Below are positions 17,042 to 26,574 of a stretch of DNA of 40,549 bases, piece by piece. The notes under the pieces were generated by a model. It did not search any database and had not been told where the DNA came from. It saw only the letters and a list, made by a program, of their open reading frames with translations. The stretch's first letter is position 1. The number at the start of each line of letters is the position of its first letter. A program made the translations under genes and the position numbers. The stretch is from Alphaproteobacteria bacterium (GTDB lineage Bacteria; Pseudomonadota; Alphaproteobacteria; Puniceispirillales; Puniceispirillaceae): the NCBI GenBank assembly GCA_030835985.1, contig JAURQT010000084.1, forward strand, positions 1-40,549. Direction: 5' to 3'.

Positions 17042-18076
17042 CTAGGATTTAGATGAGGTGGTTTTGCGCCGTGCGCTGGCCATTTGCACCCAGAACTCTC
17101 GTGCTGGCATCGCTGGAAAGCCGGCATAACTGCCTGCCTTTTCAATATCCTTTGTCACACCTGATTTAGACGCAATCACGACATTATCGCCGATGTGAAT
17201 ATGATCGCCAATACCGACTTGCCCGCCAATGATACTGTTTTTACCTATCGCAACACTGCCAGCGATACCGGCCTGTCCCAGAATAATCACATTATCGGCT
17301 ATCACCACATTATGCGCGATATGACATTGATTATCTATCATCACATAATCGCCAATAATGGTGTCATCCAGCGCGCCTCTATCAATTGTCACACCGGCAC
17401 CAATATCGCACCCCTTGCCAATGACCACCTGTCCCAGATGCGGCAGGATTTGCAGATCAGCCCCCTGCCCGTCAAAGCCGAAGCCGCGCTTGCCGATAAC
17501 ACAATGGGCATCTGTTTTCACCCCTTCACCGCAATGCAGATTTGAAAGCACATTATGCGCGCCAATCTGGCAATGTGCGCCAAGAGATACATTTTCTGCT
17601 AAAACCGTATGGGCGCCAATCTGGCAGCCTGCCCCGATAATGCAATCAGCGCCAATAACAGCAAATGCGTCAACCCTGGCCGTGGGGTCAATTTTGGCAT
17701 CGGGATGGATATCGGCTAAATCGGAAATGCCGCCGACGTGCGAAGATGGCGCAAACATCAACGCCAGAACGCGGCCAAAGGCGGCACGCGGGCGCGATGC
17801 AACCAGAATAACCGGCTCTATCAGCTCTTTTTGCAGCTCTTCTGCCAATTCAGCAGAGGTCAGGCATACCAGCCCGGAAACCGCCTTAATCTCGGCAATA
17901 TATTTTTTATGGGTGATAAGAACCAGCGCGCCCGAAACCGCGGCAATTATGCTGGTCACACTGTTTATCTCTTGATCCGGGCGGCCTTTTATCAGCTGAA
18001 TATCACCAGCCTTGCATAATTCGGATATCGGCCAGCTTCTAGCGGCTTTATGAACTCTGCCAGATGCCCGCCCCAT
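17042..18076 (-). CDS. lpxD: UDP-3-O-acylglucosamine N-acyltransferase
   Basis: The product is 344 residues. An N-terminal uridine-binding domain (about 1-115) is followed by a hexapeptide-repeat beta-helix (about 120-310). The catalytic His252 lies in NQCHIAHN, and GKRGFGFD and IDRGALDDT are LpxD signatures. It adds the second hydroxyacyl chain to lipid A precursors. The ATG at 18074-18076 is preferred. A GTG at 18077-18079 directly abuts the skp stop and would add one residue. The order skp-lpxD-fabZ-lpxA is standard. Confidence 0.95.
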   Translation of the reverse strand: MGRASGRVHKAARSWPISELCKAGDIQLIKGRPDQEINSVTSIIAAVSGALVLITHKKYIAEIKAVSGLVCLTSAELAEELQKELIEPVILVASRPRAAFGRVLALMFAPSSHVGGISDLADIHPDAKIDPTARVDAFAVIGADCIIGAGCQIGAHTVLAENVSLGAHCQIGAHNVLSNLHCGEGVKTDAHCVIGKRGFGFDGQGADLQILPHLGQVVIGKGCDIGAGVTIDRGALDDTIIGDYVMIDNQCHIAHNVVIADNVIILGQAGIAGSVAIGKNSIIGGQVGIGDHIHIGDNVVIASKSGVTKDIEKAGSYAGFPAMPAREFWVQMASARRKTTSSKS

Positions 18077-18079
18077 CAC

Positions 18080-18703
18080 CTACTCACTTTTTGTCTTGGT
18101 TGGCTCGCTTATTTCCAGCTGAGCGTCCTTTGTGCGGAGGTTTAAGCGCTCCAGCACATCATCGGTGATATTCAACTGATTGCGGAAAATCAACAGCTGC
18201 TCTTCTTTGAACACCAGATCGATATTCAGCTCGGATGCTCGCTCGGCAACAATAGTGGTGGCCAATTGTCTGATTTTGTCCTGAGCTTGCTGCAGGGCTC
18301 TGTCAAGGGATTGTCTTTTATTTTGAATATCTTGCTGAACAGCAGCCACATCGCGCTGAAAGGCGCGGACTTCTTCTTGATAGGCCTCTTCTGAAATTAG
18401 GCTCTGACGCGCCTTAAGCTCTTTTTCCTTTGCCAGAAGCTGTACTTCTTTTTCTGCAAATTCCTTTTGAAACTCTTCGCTCTTGCTGTCCAGTAACGCA
18501 CGCACCCGCTCTGTTGCTTCGGATTCCCTGATAATGCGTGCCAGATCAATTACCGCGACCCGCTGAAAAGAAAAACGCTCTCCTGCATCCTGCGCCACAG
18601 CTGGCAGGGGCATTAAAAACACCGCCATCCAGAACATTGCCAATGCCAGGATGAGATAGCGCAAGGGATTTTGTGCAGAAAATTTATCCAGAAAAAAATG
18701 CAT
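18080..18703 (-). CDS. skp: OmpH/Skp-family periplasmic chaperone
   Basis: The 207-residue product has a signal peptide (hydrophobic 15-35, likely cleaved after AVA near 37). A mature domain starts RVAVIDLARIIRESEA. From about 55 to 150 a Glu/Lys/Gln-rich coiled coil forms the tentacles. Skp holds unfolded outer-membrane proteins in the periplasm for BamA. GAAGG lies before the ATG. It follows bamA by 20 bases. Family identity rests on fold pattern and context more than on strong motifs. Confidence 0.88.
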   Translation of the reverse strand: MHFFLDKFSAQNPLRYLILALAMFWMAVFLMPLPAVAQDAGERFSFQRVAVIDLARIIRESEATERVRALLDSKSEEFQKEFAEKEVQLLAKEKELKARQSLISEEAYQEEVRAFQRDVAAVQQDIQNKRQSLDRALQQAQDKIRQLATTIVAERASELNIDLVFKEEQLLIFRNQLNITDDVLERLNLRTKDAQLEISEPTKTKSE

Positions 18704-18723
18704 TTTATACCTTCATGCGCGCC

Positions 18724-21006
18724 TTAAAAGCGTGTGCCGATGTTGAACTGAAAGCGTTTCAGCTTGTCATGCGAGGATTTCGAAATGGCATCTGCCCAGT
18801 AAAAGGTCAAAGGCCCGATAGCGGTATCCCATAAAAAACCAACGCCGATAGATTGACGCAGTTTATCATCATCTGCCCCTGTCACCCCGTTTGGATAATC
18901 CGTATCCCAGACAGAGCCAAAATCGGAAAAGACCGTCCAGCGAATACCCAAATCATCGCTCAGACCAAGGCGGGATATCAGCTCTATCGAACCGGAATAC
19001 ATATAATTACCGCCAACAGCTGAATCTGTGCCGGTATCGCGCGGGCCAATACCGCTGCCATCAAAGCCTCTTACCCGGCGACCCCCCAGGAAAAAACGCC
19101 CGGACTGGGATACTTTTTCATCCAGCCCTTCAACAACCCCTGCCCGGCCACGAACGCCCAACACCAGAGCATTAAAGAAATAGGGCTGGTAATAGGCCGC
19201 CCGCAAATTGGTGCGCAGATAATTTACATCCCCGCCTATGCCGGCATAATCCTGGCTGGCTTCCAGCAAATAGCCCTCGCTCGGGTCAAAACGGTTGTTC
19301 AAGGTATCGCGGCCAAGCGTATAGGAAATGGTGGATTCTGTGACGGTTTTGCCTTCATCACCAGTATCCGAGGTGGCGGTTGTGCTGCTTTTCTGCACGG
19401 TATCTTTGGTCACAAACCCGTATCCGAAACGGTGATAATAATCACGGGCAGCATTAAAAGAGGCAGAGGTTTGCAGGCCTTGTGTCTCGACCTCCACGCT
19501 GGTTTCTTTGACCTGTTCCCTGAATAGCTCGATACTGCCGCGCAGATTGCGATCAAACAGATAAGGCTCTGTCAGGCCAATACGGTAATCGGCACGTGTA
19601 TCCGAGGTTGAAATCGCAAAATTTGTAGCCCGACCCGAACCCAGAAAATTCCGCTCCTTAATCCCCAGCGTCAGCGTAGTTTTATCAATCGAGGAATAGC
19701 CCAGCCCGACAGAAAAATCGCCTGTGGGCTGTTCTTCTACATCAAATTGGACAATGGATTGGTCATCGGTTGAGCCGGGAAGTGTTTGCACATCCACTTT
19801 ACGGAAAAAGCCAAGCCCGCGCACTTTGCGCAGTGATCTGTCTATCTTTAGCTGGTTATAGGCATCGCCCTCTACCAGTTCCAATTCGCGGCGTACCACA
19901 TTATCCAGGGTGCGCGAATTATTAATAACCTCGATGCGCTCAACAAAATTCTTGGTCGCCGCACCGATATTAATCTGCACATTCAATGTTTGTGTTTCCG
20001 GATCGGTAAACACTTCCGGGGTTACATTGACAAAGGCATAGCCAAAATTACCCAGCTCATTGGTGATATTTAACAGCCCCTCTTCAATGGCGCGTACATC
20101 ATACCAGTCCCCTTCTTCCAGCTGAATAAGGTCGCGCAGCCGGCTGATATCAACCGATTCAATCTCTGAGGTAAAGCTGATATCCTTTAGACGGTAGCGC
20201 GGCCCCTCTTTTAGAGAAAAGGTCACTGCAAAGCCGGAACGGTCAGATAACAGGCCGCCTTGTGCGCGTACCACATCAATATCGGCATATCCGCGGCTTA
20301 GGTAAAACTGGCGCAATAGCCGTACATCATAATCCAGCCGGCCGGGATCATATTTATCGGTTGAGCTGAAGAGCGCCCACCACCGCTCGACACGGCTGGA
20401 AATAATCTGGCGCAAGGCATAATCTGAAAAAGCAGAATTACCCAGAAAACGAATAGACTGGATTTTAATCAGCGGGCCTTCATCCACCTCAAAGACAAGA
20501 TCGACACGGTTATTATCCTGGCGGATGATTTTTGGTACAACACTGGCCGCAAAACGCCCCGATAGACGATAAATCTCCAGCAAACGCTGGGTTGCTGTGC
20601 GGGCCACCTCTGCTGTATAGACCCGGCGCGGCTGTACATCCAGCTCGGCAAGCAACCGCTCATCGGTTAGCACATCATTGCCTTCAATATTAATCCGGCT
20701 AATGATGGGGTTTTCCACAATCTCGATAATCACCTGATTGCCGGAGCGTGAAATGCTGACATTTTCAAACAAATTGGTAGCAAACAGACTGCCGATCGCC
20801 TGATCCAGTGCCTGAAGATCGATCTCATCGCCTGTCTTTATCGGCAAATAGGCCAGGATGGTGGCATCGGTAACCCGCTCATTGCCCTCAACCAGAATAG
20901 CGTCCACGGTAAAGCGATCCCCTGCTGACTGCGCCAGAGAGACTGAAGACAGCCCAACGGCAAAAAGCAGAGCTGTTGAAAATAGGATCTTCCTAAGCAG
21001 AAGCAT
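18724..21006 (-). CDS. bamA: Outer-membrane protein assembly factor BamA
   Basis: The 760-residue precursor has a signal peptide (1 to about 25, ending SVSLA), five POTRA domains (about 30-420) and a 16-strand beta-barrel. The barrel has the conserved GRRVRGFDGSGIGPR segment in place of VRGF loop 6, and a terminal Phe (FNIGTRF) as assembly signal. BamA inserts beta-barrel proteins. I chose the ATG at 21006, which has TGAGG at good spacing; the upstream ATG at 21018 would add four residues and has no Shine-Dalgarno. It lies between rseP and skp. Confidence 0.95.
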   Translation of the reverse strand: MLLLRKILFSTALLFAVGLSSVSLAQSAGDRFTVDAILVEGNERVTDATILAYLPIKTGDEIDLQALDQAIGSLFATNLFENVSISRSGNQVIIEIVENPIISRINIEGNDVLTDERLLAELDVQPRRVYTAEVARTATQRLLEIYRLSGRFAASVVPKIIRQDNNRVDLVFEVDEGPLIKIQSIRFLGNSAFSDYALRQIISSRVERWWALFSSTDKYDPGRLDYDVRLLRQFYLSRGYADIDVVRAQGGLLSDRSGFAVTFSLKEGPRYRLKDISFTSEIESVDISRLRDLIQLEEGDWYDVRAIEEGLLNITNELGNFGYAFVNVTPEVFTDPETQTLNVQINIGAATKNFVERIEVINNSRTLDNVVRRELELVEGDAYNQLKIDRSLRKVRGLGFFRKVDVQTLPGSTDDQSIVQFDVEEQPTGDFSVGLGYSSIDKTTLTLGIKERNFLGSGRATNFAISTSDTRADYRIGLTEPYLFDRNLRGSIELFREQVKETSVEVETQGLQTSASFNAARDYYHRFGYGFVTKDTVQKSSTTATSDTGDEGKTVTESTISYTLGRDTLNNRFDPSEGYLLEASQDYAGIGGDVNYLRTNLRAAYYQPYFFNALVLGVRGRAGVVEGLDEKVSQSGRFFLGGRRVRGFDGSGIGPRDTGTDSAVGGNYMYSGSIELISRLGLSDDLGIRWTVFSDFGSVWDTDYPNGVTGADDDKLRQSIGVGFLWDTAIGPLTFYWADAISKSSHDKLKRFQFNIGTRF

Positions 21007-21117
21007 CTGAAACCTCATTTTTATAGAACAAATGTGCCTTATCCGATAAACCGTGCTGAGTATAAGCTGTAAACGGCTATTTTTGCAAAAAACTTTACCA
21101 CAGAATAGCGCCTAGCC

Positions 21118-22203
21118 CTAGTTTGTGAACTTTCTAACAATATCTAACGAAATTACCACCACCATCAGGGATAATAACAGGGCTACCCCCACCCGATTCA
21201 ATTTGTCCTGCACCCCGTCTGGTAAAGGCTTGCCGATAACTGCCTCTATCAGGAAAAACACCAGATGCCCGCCATCCAGAGCAGGTATAGGAAATAAATT
21301 GATAAGCCCCAGATTTATCGAAATCAGGGCTGTAAAAATAATAAAGGCGGCCAGTCCCTGTTGTGCGGCATCCGCAGATAATTCGGCAATTCGCACAGGC
21401 CCGCCTATTTCGCCGCTACTGGCCTGACCGGTGACCAGCCTGCCGATCCCGCGCAACATGGCCGCACATAGATTAAAGGTATCGATACTGGCGGTATAAA
21501 GGGCTTCTGCAACGCCTAATTTACGAAAATCCCCCGCAGCCGAAGAGCGAACCCCCAGCACCCCGTAGCTTAAATCATATTCCTCGGAATAGGCAGATTT
21601 AAGCGTTACAGCCAGGCTGAAATTATCGCCGCGCCGGTCTATCTCAAACAATAATTCGCGGTTCGGGTTTTCAAAGATAATCACGCGCATATCATTGAAA
21701 TCATCAATATTTATGCCATCGATAGCGAGGATTTTATCCCCTTCTTTCAGCCCGGCCTCTATGGCTGCGCCCTCTTCCATAACCTCGCCAATAACAGGCG
21801 GGATAAAGGCTTTACCAGCACCCATATAAATACCGGCAAATAGCAAAATACCCAACAGGAAATTGGCTATCGGCCCGGCCGCAACAATGCCGATACGCTG
21901 AAACACACCTGCCCCGGCAAAACTGCCCTCAATCCGGCGCGCCGAAGCAGAGGCAATACTGGCAGCATTTTGATCGCCGCGCATTTTCACATAGCCCCCA
22001 AGGGGAAGCACGGCAATACGCCAGCGCGTGCCATGTTTATCCACCCATGCATATAGCTCGGGCCCAAAGCCGATGGAAAACACCTCTACCACGACCCCGG
22101 AACGTCTGGCGGCCCAGTAATGACCAAGCTCGTGAATAAACACAATAGGCGTTATCACCAGCAGGAAAAACAGAATTTGATTGAAACCACCCAGATCCGG
22201 CAT
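21118..22203 (-). CDS. rseP: Site-2 membrane zinc metalloprotease RseP
   Basis: The 361-residue protein has the zinc motif HELGH (24-28) in its first membrane segment. A single PDZ domain (about 115-200) includes GLKEGDKILAIDG. Further membrane segments near 275-300 and 335-355 flank NLFPIPALDGGH, the second active-site motif. RseP cuts anti-sigma factors and signal-peptide remnants in the inner membrane. E. coli RseP has two PDZ domains and about 450 residues, while this is the shorter one-PDZ form. It is placed between dxr and bamA, as in most proteobacteria. Confidence 0.94.
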   Translation of the reverse strand: MPDLGGFNQILFFLLVITPIVFIHELGHYWAARRSGVVVEVFSIGFGPELYAWVDKHGTRWRIAVLPLGGYVKMRGDQNAASIASASARRIEGSFAGAGVFQRIGIVAAGPIANFLLGILLFAGIYMGAGKAFIPPVIGEVMEEGAAIEAGLKEGDKILAIDGINIDDFNDMRVIIFENPNRELLFEIDRRGDNFSLAVTLKSAYSEEYDLSYGVLGVRSSAAGDFRKLGVAEALYTASIDTFNLCAAMLRGIGRLVTGQASSGEIGGPVRIAELSADAAQQGLAAFIIFTALISINLGLINLFPIPALDGGHLVFFLIEAVIGKPLPDGVQDKLNRVGVALLLSLMVVVISLDIVRKFTN

Positions 22204-22263
22204 TTTATATTATCCTGTTGTAACAAAGGGGGTACGGGTCTTGCTTGCATCAAACAACATCTA

Positions 22264-22287
22264 TCGGCATCGCAATTTTCATGCCGA
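22264..22287 (-). other. Seven-bp hairpin in the dxr-rseP spacer
   Basis: TCGGCAT (22264-22270) pairs with ATGCCGA (22281-22287) around a 10-base loop, in the 124-base gap before rseP. No U-run follows on the minus strand, so it is not a standard terminator. It may be an RNA processing or regulatory element, or chance. Confidence 0.35.
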
Positions 22288-22327
22288 CTGGCTGATTGTT
22301 TTTAATCCAGCTAACGAAGGGATGCAA

Positions 22328-23467
22328 TTATCTTTGCCGAATTTCTCTATCCAGGGCTATTACCGCCTCATAGGAATGGGCTTTGATACCGCTATCGCCT
22401 GCTGCCAATGCGCGCTCAACGATGGTTGAAATATCCGCAAAACCAATCTCTCCGGCCAGAAATTGTGCAACCGCCATTTCATTTGCCGCATTTAAAATAA
22501 TCGCTTGTTCGGCTGACTGACCCAGCACCTGTTTTGCCAGGGAAAAACAGGGAAATTTTTGTCCGTCTATCGGGGCAAAATCCAGCTGTAAGGCTTGCGA
22601 GAAATCAAAATCCTGCCCCTGCCAGCCAAGCCTGTCCGGCCAGCCAAGCGCATAGGAAATCGGCACACGCATATCCGCTATTCCCAATTGGGCAAGCCAG
22701 CTGCCATCTTTAAACCCGACCAGGCCGTGAATAGAGGATTGCGGATGAATAATGGCATCCAGCTTTTCTGCCCCGCGGTCAAACAGCCAGGCTGCCTCTA
22801 TCAGCTCCAGCCCCTTATTCATCATGGTCGCGCTATCAATAGTAACCTTTGGCCCCATAGACCAGTTTGGATGCAACAAGGCCTGTTCGATAGTCACATT
22901 TTGCATCTCGGCTATCGACATTTCGCGGAAAGGCCCGCCTGAAGCGGTAAGAATAATCTTTTTAATATCTGCCTGACTTTCATATCTAAGACATTGAAAT
23001 ATAGCATTATGTTCAGAATCTATCGGTAAAAGGGTTGCGCCATTTTTTTCCGCTGCTGGCATAATCAGATGCCCGGCCGCAACCAGCGTTTCCTTGTTCG
23101 CCAGTGCAATATTTTGCCCGGCCTCCACCGCCCGCCAGACAGGGGCAAGCCCGGCCAGCCCAACAATAGCGGCAACCAGCAAATCCACCTTTTGAGTGGC
23201 CACTTCCTCCAGGGCTTTTTGCCCTGCCAGTACAGTAATCCCTAAACCGGACAGCCGCTCGGATAAGGGCGTATAAAACGCCTCATCGGCTATCACCACA
23301 CAAGAGGGCTGAAATTCCTGTGCCAGCTGTGCAAGGCTGTGATAATCGCTATTGGCACTAAGGGCATGAAGGGCAAATTTATCCGGATGCTCTCTTATAA
23401 GAGACAGGGTACTGCTGCCAACCGAACCGGTGGCCCCGAAAACACTTAATCGTTTTTTTCCCGTCAT
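22328..23467 (-). CDS. dxr: 1-deoxy-D-xylulose 5-phosphate reductoisomerase
   Basis: The 379-residue enzyme makes MEP from DXP in the isoprenoid pathway. The NADPH-binding loop is GATGSVGSSTL (11-21). NKETLVAAG near 120 and IDSEHNAIFQCL near 148 hold metal and substrate residues. ASGGPFRE and HPNWSMGPKVTIDSATMMNKGLE are family blocks. Its product feeds undecaprenyl diphosphate synthesis by uppS nearby. It follows cdsA by 22 bases. Confidence 0.96.
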   Translation of the reverse strand: MTGKKRLSVFGATGSVGSSTLSLIREHPDKFALHALSANSDYHSLAQLAQEFQPSCVVIADEAFYTPLSERLSGLGITVLAGQKALEEVATQKVDLLVAAIVGLAGLAPVWRAVEAGQNIALANKETLVAAGHLIMPAAEKNGATLLPIDSEHNAIFQCLRYESQADIKKIILTASGGPFREMSIAEMQNVTIEQALLHPNWSMGPKVTIDSATMMNKGLELIEAAWLFDRGAEKLDAIIHPQSSIHGLVGFKDGSWLAQLGIADMRVPISYALGWPDRLGWQGQDFDFSQALQLDFAPIDGQKFPCFSLAKQVLGQSAEQAIILNAANEMAVAQFLAGEIGFADISTIVERALAAGDSGIKAHSYEAVIALDREIRQR

Positions 23468-23489
23468 TTATATCCATCCATCCCCAAAA

Positions 23490-24302
23490 TCATTGGGGTT
23501 GCAGGTTGCCTAGCAGGGCGATATCGCTTGCCAGCACCCATGCTGCCACAGGCAAGGTCGTCATATAGCCATCAAATCTGTCCAATGCCCCGCCATGGCC
23601 GGGTACCAGCTGGCCGCTATCTTTAATCCCCAAACGGCGCTTCATGGCGCTCTCATATAAATCACCTATTTGCGATAATATGGCCAGCCCTGCGACCAGC
23701 ACGCCAAGAGCAGCGCTCAAATGCATCTGCCAGAAACCATAGAGTGCCGCCTCTGCTGCGATGAGGGCAAACAAAATACCGCCAATAGAGCCCGCCCATG
23801 TTTTGGACGGACTAAAGGCCGGGGCAAGTTTGGGCCCGCCTATCATGCGCCCGGAAAAATACGCCCCGATATCACTGGCCGAAATAATAATTGCCAAAGA
23901 TATCAGCATAAATGCCCCGTCTGGCCGGACAGAAAGATAAGAGAGGCAATAAATCGTGGCGGCCAGCAACAGCATAAATACCGCCTCCCCCCTGCCCAGC
24001 AGCCCGTATGCCCCAACGCTCAGACCAGCCATTATCGCTATGGTAAGCGGGCTGAAGATCATGTTGATTGCAGACAGGATGGGCAGTAAAAACACCCCCA
24101 TCATCAGACAGATTGCCAGAATACGCCGGAGAGCAGACACCCCCCTGCCCAATAATGTACAGGCTTCATATACCACCCAGATAGCGGCAAAGCCCGTGCC
24201 GATAAGGATATGGGGATAGCCTGTCAGAACAGGTATCAGGATAGGAAGAAAAAATAAAAACCCTAACAGACGCGCCCATAAATCTGAACGATCAAGTGCC
24301 AT
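23490..24302 (-). CDS. cdsA: Phosphatidate cytidylyltransferase
   Basis: This 270-residue integral membrane protein has about seven hydrophobic segments. The CdsA signature is clear near residues 217-244: SAMKRRLGIKDSG, then PGHGGALDRFDG, with the metal-binding Asp residues. It makes CDP-diacylglycerol, the precursor of membrane phospholipids. It starts 3 bases after the uppS stop, so the two are tightly coupled. Confidence 0.95.
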   Translation of the reverse strand: MALDRSDLWARLLGFLFFLPILIPVLTGYPHILIGTGFAAIWVVYEACTLLGRGVSALRRILAICLMMGVFLLPILSAINMIFSPLTIAIMAGLSVGAYGLLGRGEAVFMLLLAATIYCLSYLSVRPDGAFMLISLAIIISASDIGAYFSGRMIGGPKLAPAFSPSKTWAGSIGGILFALIAAEAALYGFWQMHLSAALGVLVAGLAILSQIGDLYESAMKRRLGIKDSGQLVPGHGGALDRFDGYMTTLPVAAWVLASDIALLGNLQPQ

Positions 24303-24305
24303 GTG

Positions 24306-25037
24306 TTAGGCCAACTTTTCTTCGCTAATATCGCTTTTATCGGAGATATGGCCGGTTGAATCGCCGCCAAAACGGCGCTGACGCTGATAAAAGCTGTTAA
24401 TCGCCTTGCCCAGCTCCTCTGCGTCAAAATCTGGCCAGAAAGTTTCCGTAAAATACAGCTCTGCATAGCTGAGATCCCAGAGCAGGAAATTCGATAGCCG
24501 TTGCTCGCCACCAGTTCGGATCAGCATATCCACCGGGGGCAGATAGGCAGTTTCAAGATAGGAAACAAAGGGTCGGGTCTTGCCATCAGAGGCAAGCGCA
24601 TCTGCACTCATGCGCCTGGCCGCCTGTTCAATATCCTGCTGGCCGCCATAATTCAGGGCAACGCTTAAATTCAGGCCGGTACAATCTGCTGTTCGGGCCT
24701 CTGCATCGGCAAACATCGCTTGTAAATCTGCATCAAAGGCAGCTCTGTTGCCCAGAATATGCAAGCGCAAATTATCGTCTATCAGCTTGTCGATTTTGGT
24801 ACGCAAGAATCTGCGCATAATGTCTAAAAGGGCATTGACCTCCATCCTGGAACGCCGCCAATTTTCGGTCGAAAAGGCAAACACAGTTAGATAGCTGACA
24901 TCATAGCTGGTAAGGGCACGGGCGATATCTTCCAGCGTTTCCGCGCCCCTGTCATGACCCGCCACTGCTTGGAGCGTGCGCATCCCCGCCCAGCGTCTGT
25001 TTCCATCCATAATAATGGCTAAATGGTTCAGCTTCAT
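24306..25037 (-). CDS. uppS: Undecaprenyl diphosphate synthase (cis-prenyltransferase)
   Basis: The 243-residue product starts MKLNHLAIIMDGNRRWA, which holds the catalytic Asp11. FAFSTENWRR and a C-terminal RTGGEQRLSNFLLW block with the Mg-binding Glu in ELYF are cis-prenyltransferase motifs. It makes the C55 lipid carrier for peptidoglycan and O-antigen. The frame is open up to 25130 inside frr. I place the start at ATG 25037. A GTG at 25046, better spaced from GAGGG, would add three residues. Confidence 0.94.
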   Translation of the reverse strand: MKLNHLAIIMDGNRRWAGMRTLQAVAGHDRGAETLEDIARALTSYDVSYLTVFAFSTENWRRSRMEVNALLDIMRRFLRTKIDKLIDDNLRLHILGNRAAFDADLQAMFADAEARTADCTGLNLSVALNYGGQQDIEQAARRMSADALASDGKTRPFVSYLETAYLPPVDMLIRTGGEQRLSNFLLWDLSYAELYFTETFWPDFDAEELGKAINSFYQRQRRFGGDSTGHISDKSDISEEKLA

Positions 25038-25074
25038 CTGGCGCACCGTTGCTCTGCCCTCTTGGTTTGATATC

Positions 25075-25626
25075 CTAGACGCTAAGGATATCCTTTTCCT
25101 TTTTGGCCAGCATCTCGTCAATGCTCTCAATATGCTGATCTGTCAGTTTTTGAATCTGGCCTTCCAGACCACGTCTTTCATCTTCAGACATACCGCCTTC
25201 TTTTTCGTCTTTTTTCACTGTTTCCATTGCATCCCGGCGAATATTGCGTACCGCAACACGCCCGCCTTCTGCATATTTACCAGCGACTTTTACCATTTCT
25301 TTTCGTCTGTCCTCGCTCAGCTCTGGTACAGGCACGCGGATAACATTACCCTCTGCTTGCGGATTTAGCCCCAAACCTGCTTCACGAATGGCTTTCTCGG
25401 TCGCCTGAACAAGCCCTGCATCCCAGACAGTAACCGTCAGCATACGCGATTCCGGCACAGAGATATTACTGACCTGATTAAGCGGCATCTTTGAGCCATA
25501 GGCATCCACCAAAACCGGTTCAAGCATCGCTGTACTGGCACGCCCTGCGCGCAATCCGGCAAATTCATTGCTCAGGCTTGCAACCGAGGTTTCCATCCGG
25601 CGTTTTACATCATCGAGATCCAGCAT
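25075..25626 (-). CDS. frr: Ribosome recycling factor
   Basis: The 183-residue protein is close to the 185 of E. coli. It forms a three-helix bundle plus a small beta domain. Typical blocks are LRAGRASTAMLEPV, VSNISVPESRMLTVTVWD, GNVIRVPVPELSEDRRKE and AVRNIRRDAME. With EF-G it splits post-termination ribosomes. It follows pyrH by 65 bases and precedes uppS, the common pyrH-frr-uppS-cdsA order. Confidence 0.97.
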   Translation of the reverse strand: MLDLDDVKRRMETSVASLSNEFAGLRAGRASTAMLEPVLVDAYGSKMPLNQVSNISVPESRMLTVTVWDAGLVQATEKAIREAGLGLNPQAEGNVIRVPVPELSEDRRKEMVKVAGKYAEGGRVAVRNIRRDAMETVKKDEKEGGMSEDERRGLEGQIQKLTDQHIESIDEMLAKKEKDILSV

Positions 25627-25691
25627 TATCCCATTCCTTTTTCTTATTTCTCATGCCTTGTTAGGGGTTAAATATGGCAATTTTTTGAACC

Positions 25692-26423
25692 CTACCTTTC
25701 AGCTGTTTCACACACAAGGGTAAAAGCCCCTTTATGTTGCAGCACATCATCAAATCCCCCCTCATTGGCGATAGAAAAGACCAGAATAGGTATCCTGTTT
25801 TCGCGCGAGAGAGAGATAGCCGACGCATCCATCACCTTTAAATCCTTGGCCAGCACATCCATATAGGACAAACGCTCATAGCGTTTTGCCCCTGCCTGTT
25901 TTTCCGGGTCAGCGTCATAAACGCCATCTACCTTTGTGCCTTTTAATAGCGCATCACAGCCCATTTCAGACGCGCGCAAGGCAGCAGCGGTATCGGTGGT
26001 AAAAAACGGATTGCCTGTACAAGCCGCAAAAATCACAATCCGCCCTTTTTCCATGTGCCGCATCGCCCGGCGGCGGATATAGGGCTCGCATACCGCGCTT
26101 ATCGGCAGGGCAGACATCACCCGCACTTCTGTATCGATTTGTTCCAGCGCATTTTGCATGGCCAGCGCGTTCATCACCGTTGCCAGCATACCCATATAAT
26201 CGCCTGTGGCACGTTCCATACCAGCGGCCGCCCCCGACACCCCGCGAAAGATATTTCCGCCGCCGATAACCAGGCAAATTTCAATGCCTTGCTGGCTTAC
26301 CGCTTTAATCTCGCTGGCGACCCGTGCCACCATTTCAGTATCTATTCCATAGGCCTGATTGCCCATCAGGAACTCACCTGAAATTTTCAGCAATACACGT
26401 TTATAATGATAAGAAGGCGCCAT
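25692..26423 (-). CDS. pyrH: UMP kinase
   Basis: The 243-residue amino acid kinase-fold enzyme makes UDP from [16 protein letters not shown] (9-21) is the phosphate-binding start, followed by [10 protein letters not shown] and a [15 protein letters not shown] helix. [16 protein letters not shown] and DGVYDADP are further PyrH motifs. No strong Shine-Dalgarno precedes the ATG. The upstream tsf terminator means pyrH must start its own transcript, which then runs into the envelope block. Confidence 0.97.
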   Translation of the reverse strand: MAPSYHYKRVLLKISGEFLMGNQAYGIDTEMVARVASEIKAVSQQGIEICLVIGGGNIFRGVSGAAAGMERATGDYMGMLATVMNALAMQNALEQIDTEVRVMSALPISAVCEPYIRRRAMRHMEKGRIVIFAACTGNPFFTTDTAAALRASEMGCDALLKGTKVDGVYDADPEKQAGAKRYERLSYMDVLAKDLKVMDASAISLSRENRIPILVFSIANEGGFDDVLQHKGAFTLVCETAER

Positions 26424-26506
26424 GACGGTCAGTCCCGAATTTATGTCTGACGGATAAAAAGTTACGATATAATGGCATTAATTCTAACAAGATAAAAGAA
26501 AAACAT

Positions 26507-26544
26507 AAAAAAAGGCTCTGCAAAAGACGAGCGAATGCAGAGCC
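26507..26544 (-). terminator. Rho-independent terminator of rpsB-tsf
   Basis: On the minus strand GGCTCTGC (26544-26537) pairs with GCAGAGCC (26521-26514) around a 15-base loop, followed by seven U (26513-26507). It lies 30 bases after the tsf stop. Confidence 0.88.
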
Positions 26545-26574
26545 CCGATTTAAATATCGTTTTTGCGTTATTTT

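Noticed and set aside
17358-17975. 205-residue open frame antisense to lpxD
   Set aside because: Same cause as at lpxA; the lpxD product is complete and well conserved.
24985-25037. UppS motif MDGNRRWA in place of MDGNGRWA as an anomaly
   Set aside because: Arg at this place occurs in many cis-prenyltransferases, so it is not unusual.
24976-25368. 130-residue hydrophobic open frame antisense to frr
   Set aside because: Phe-rich sequence reflects reversed Lys/Glu codons of frr; no ribosome site.
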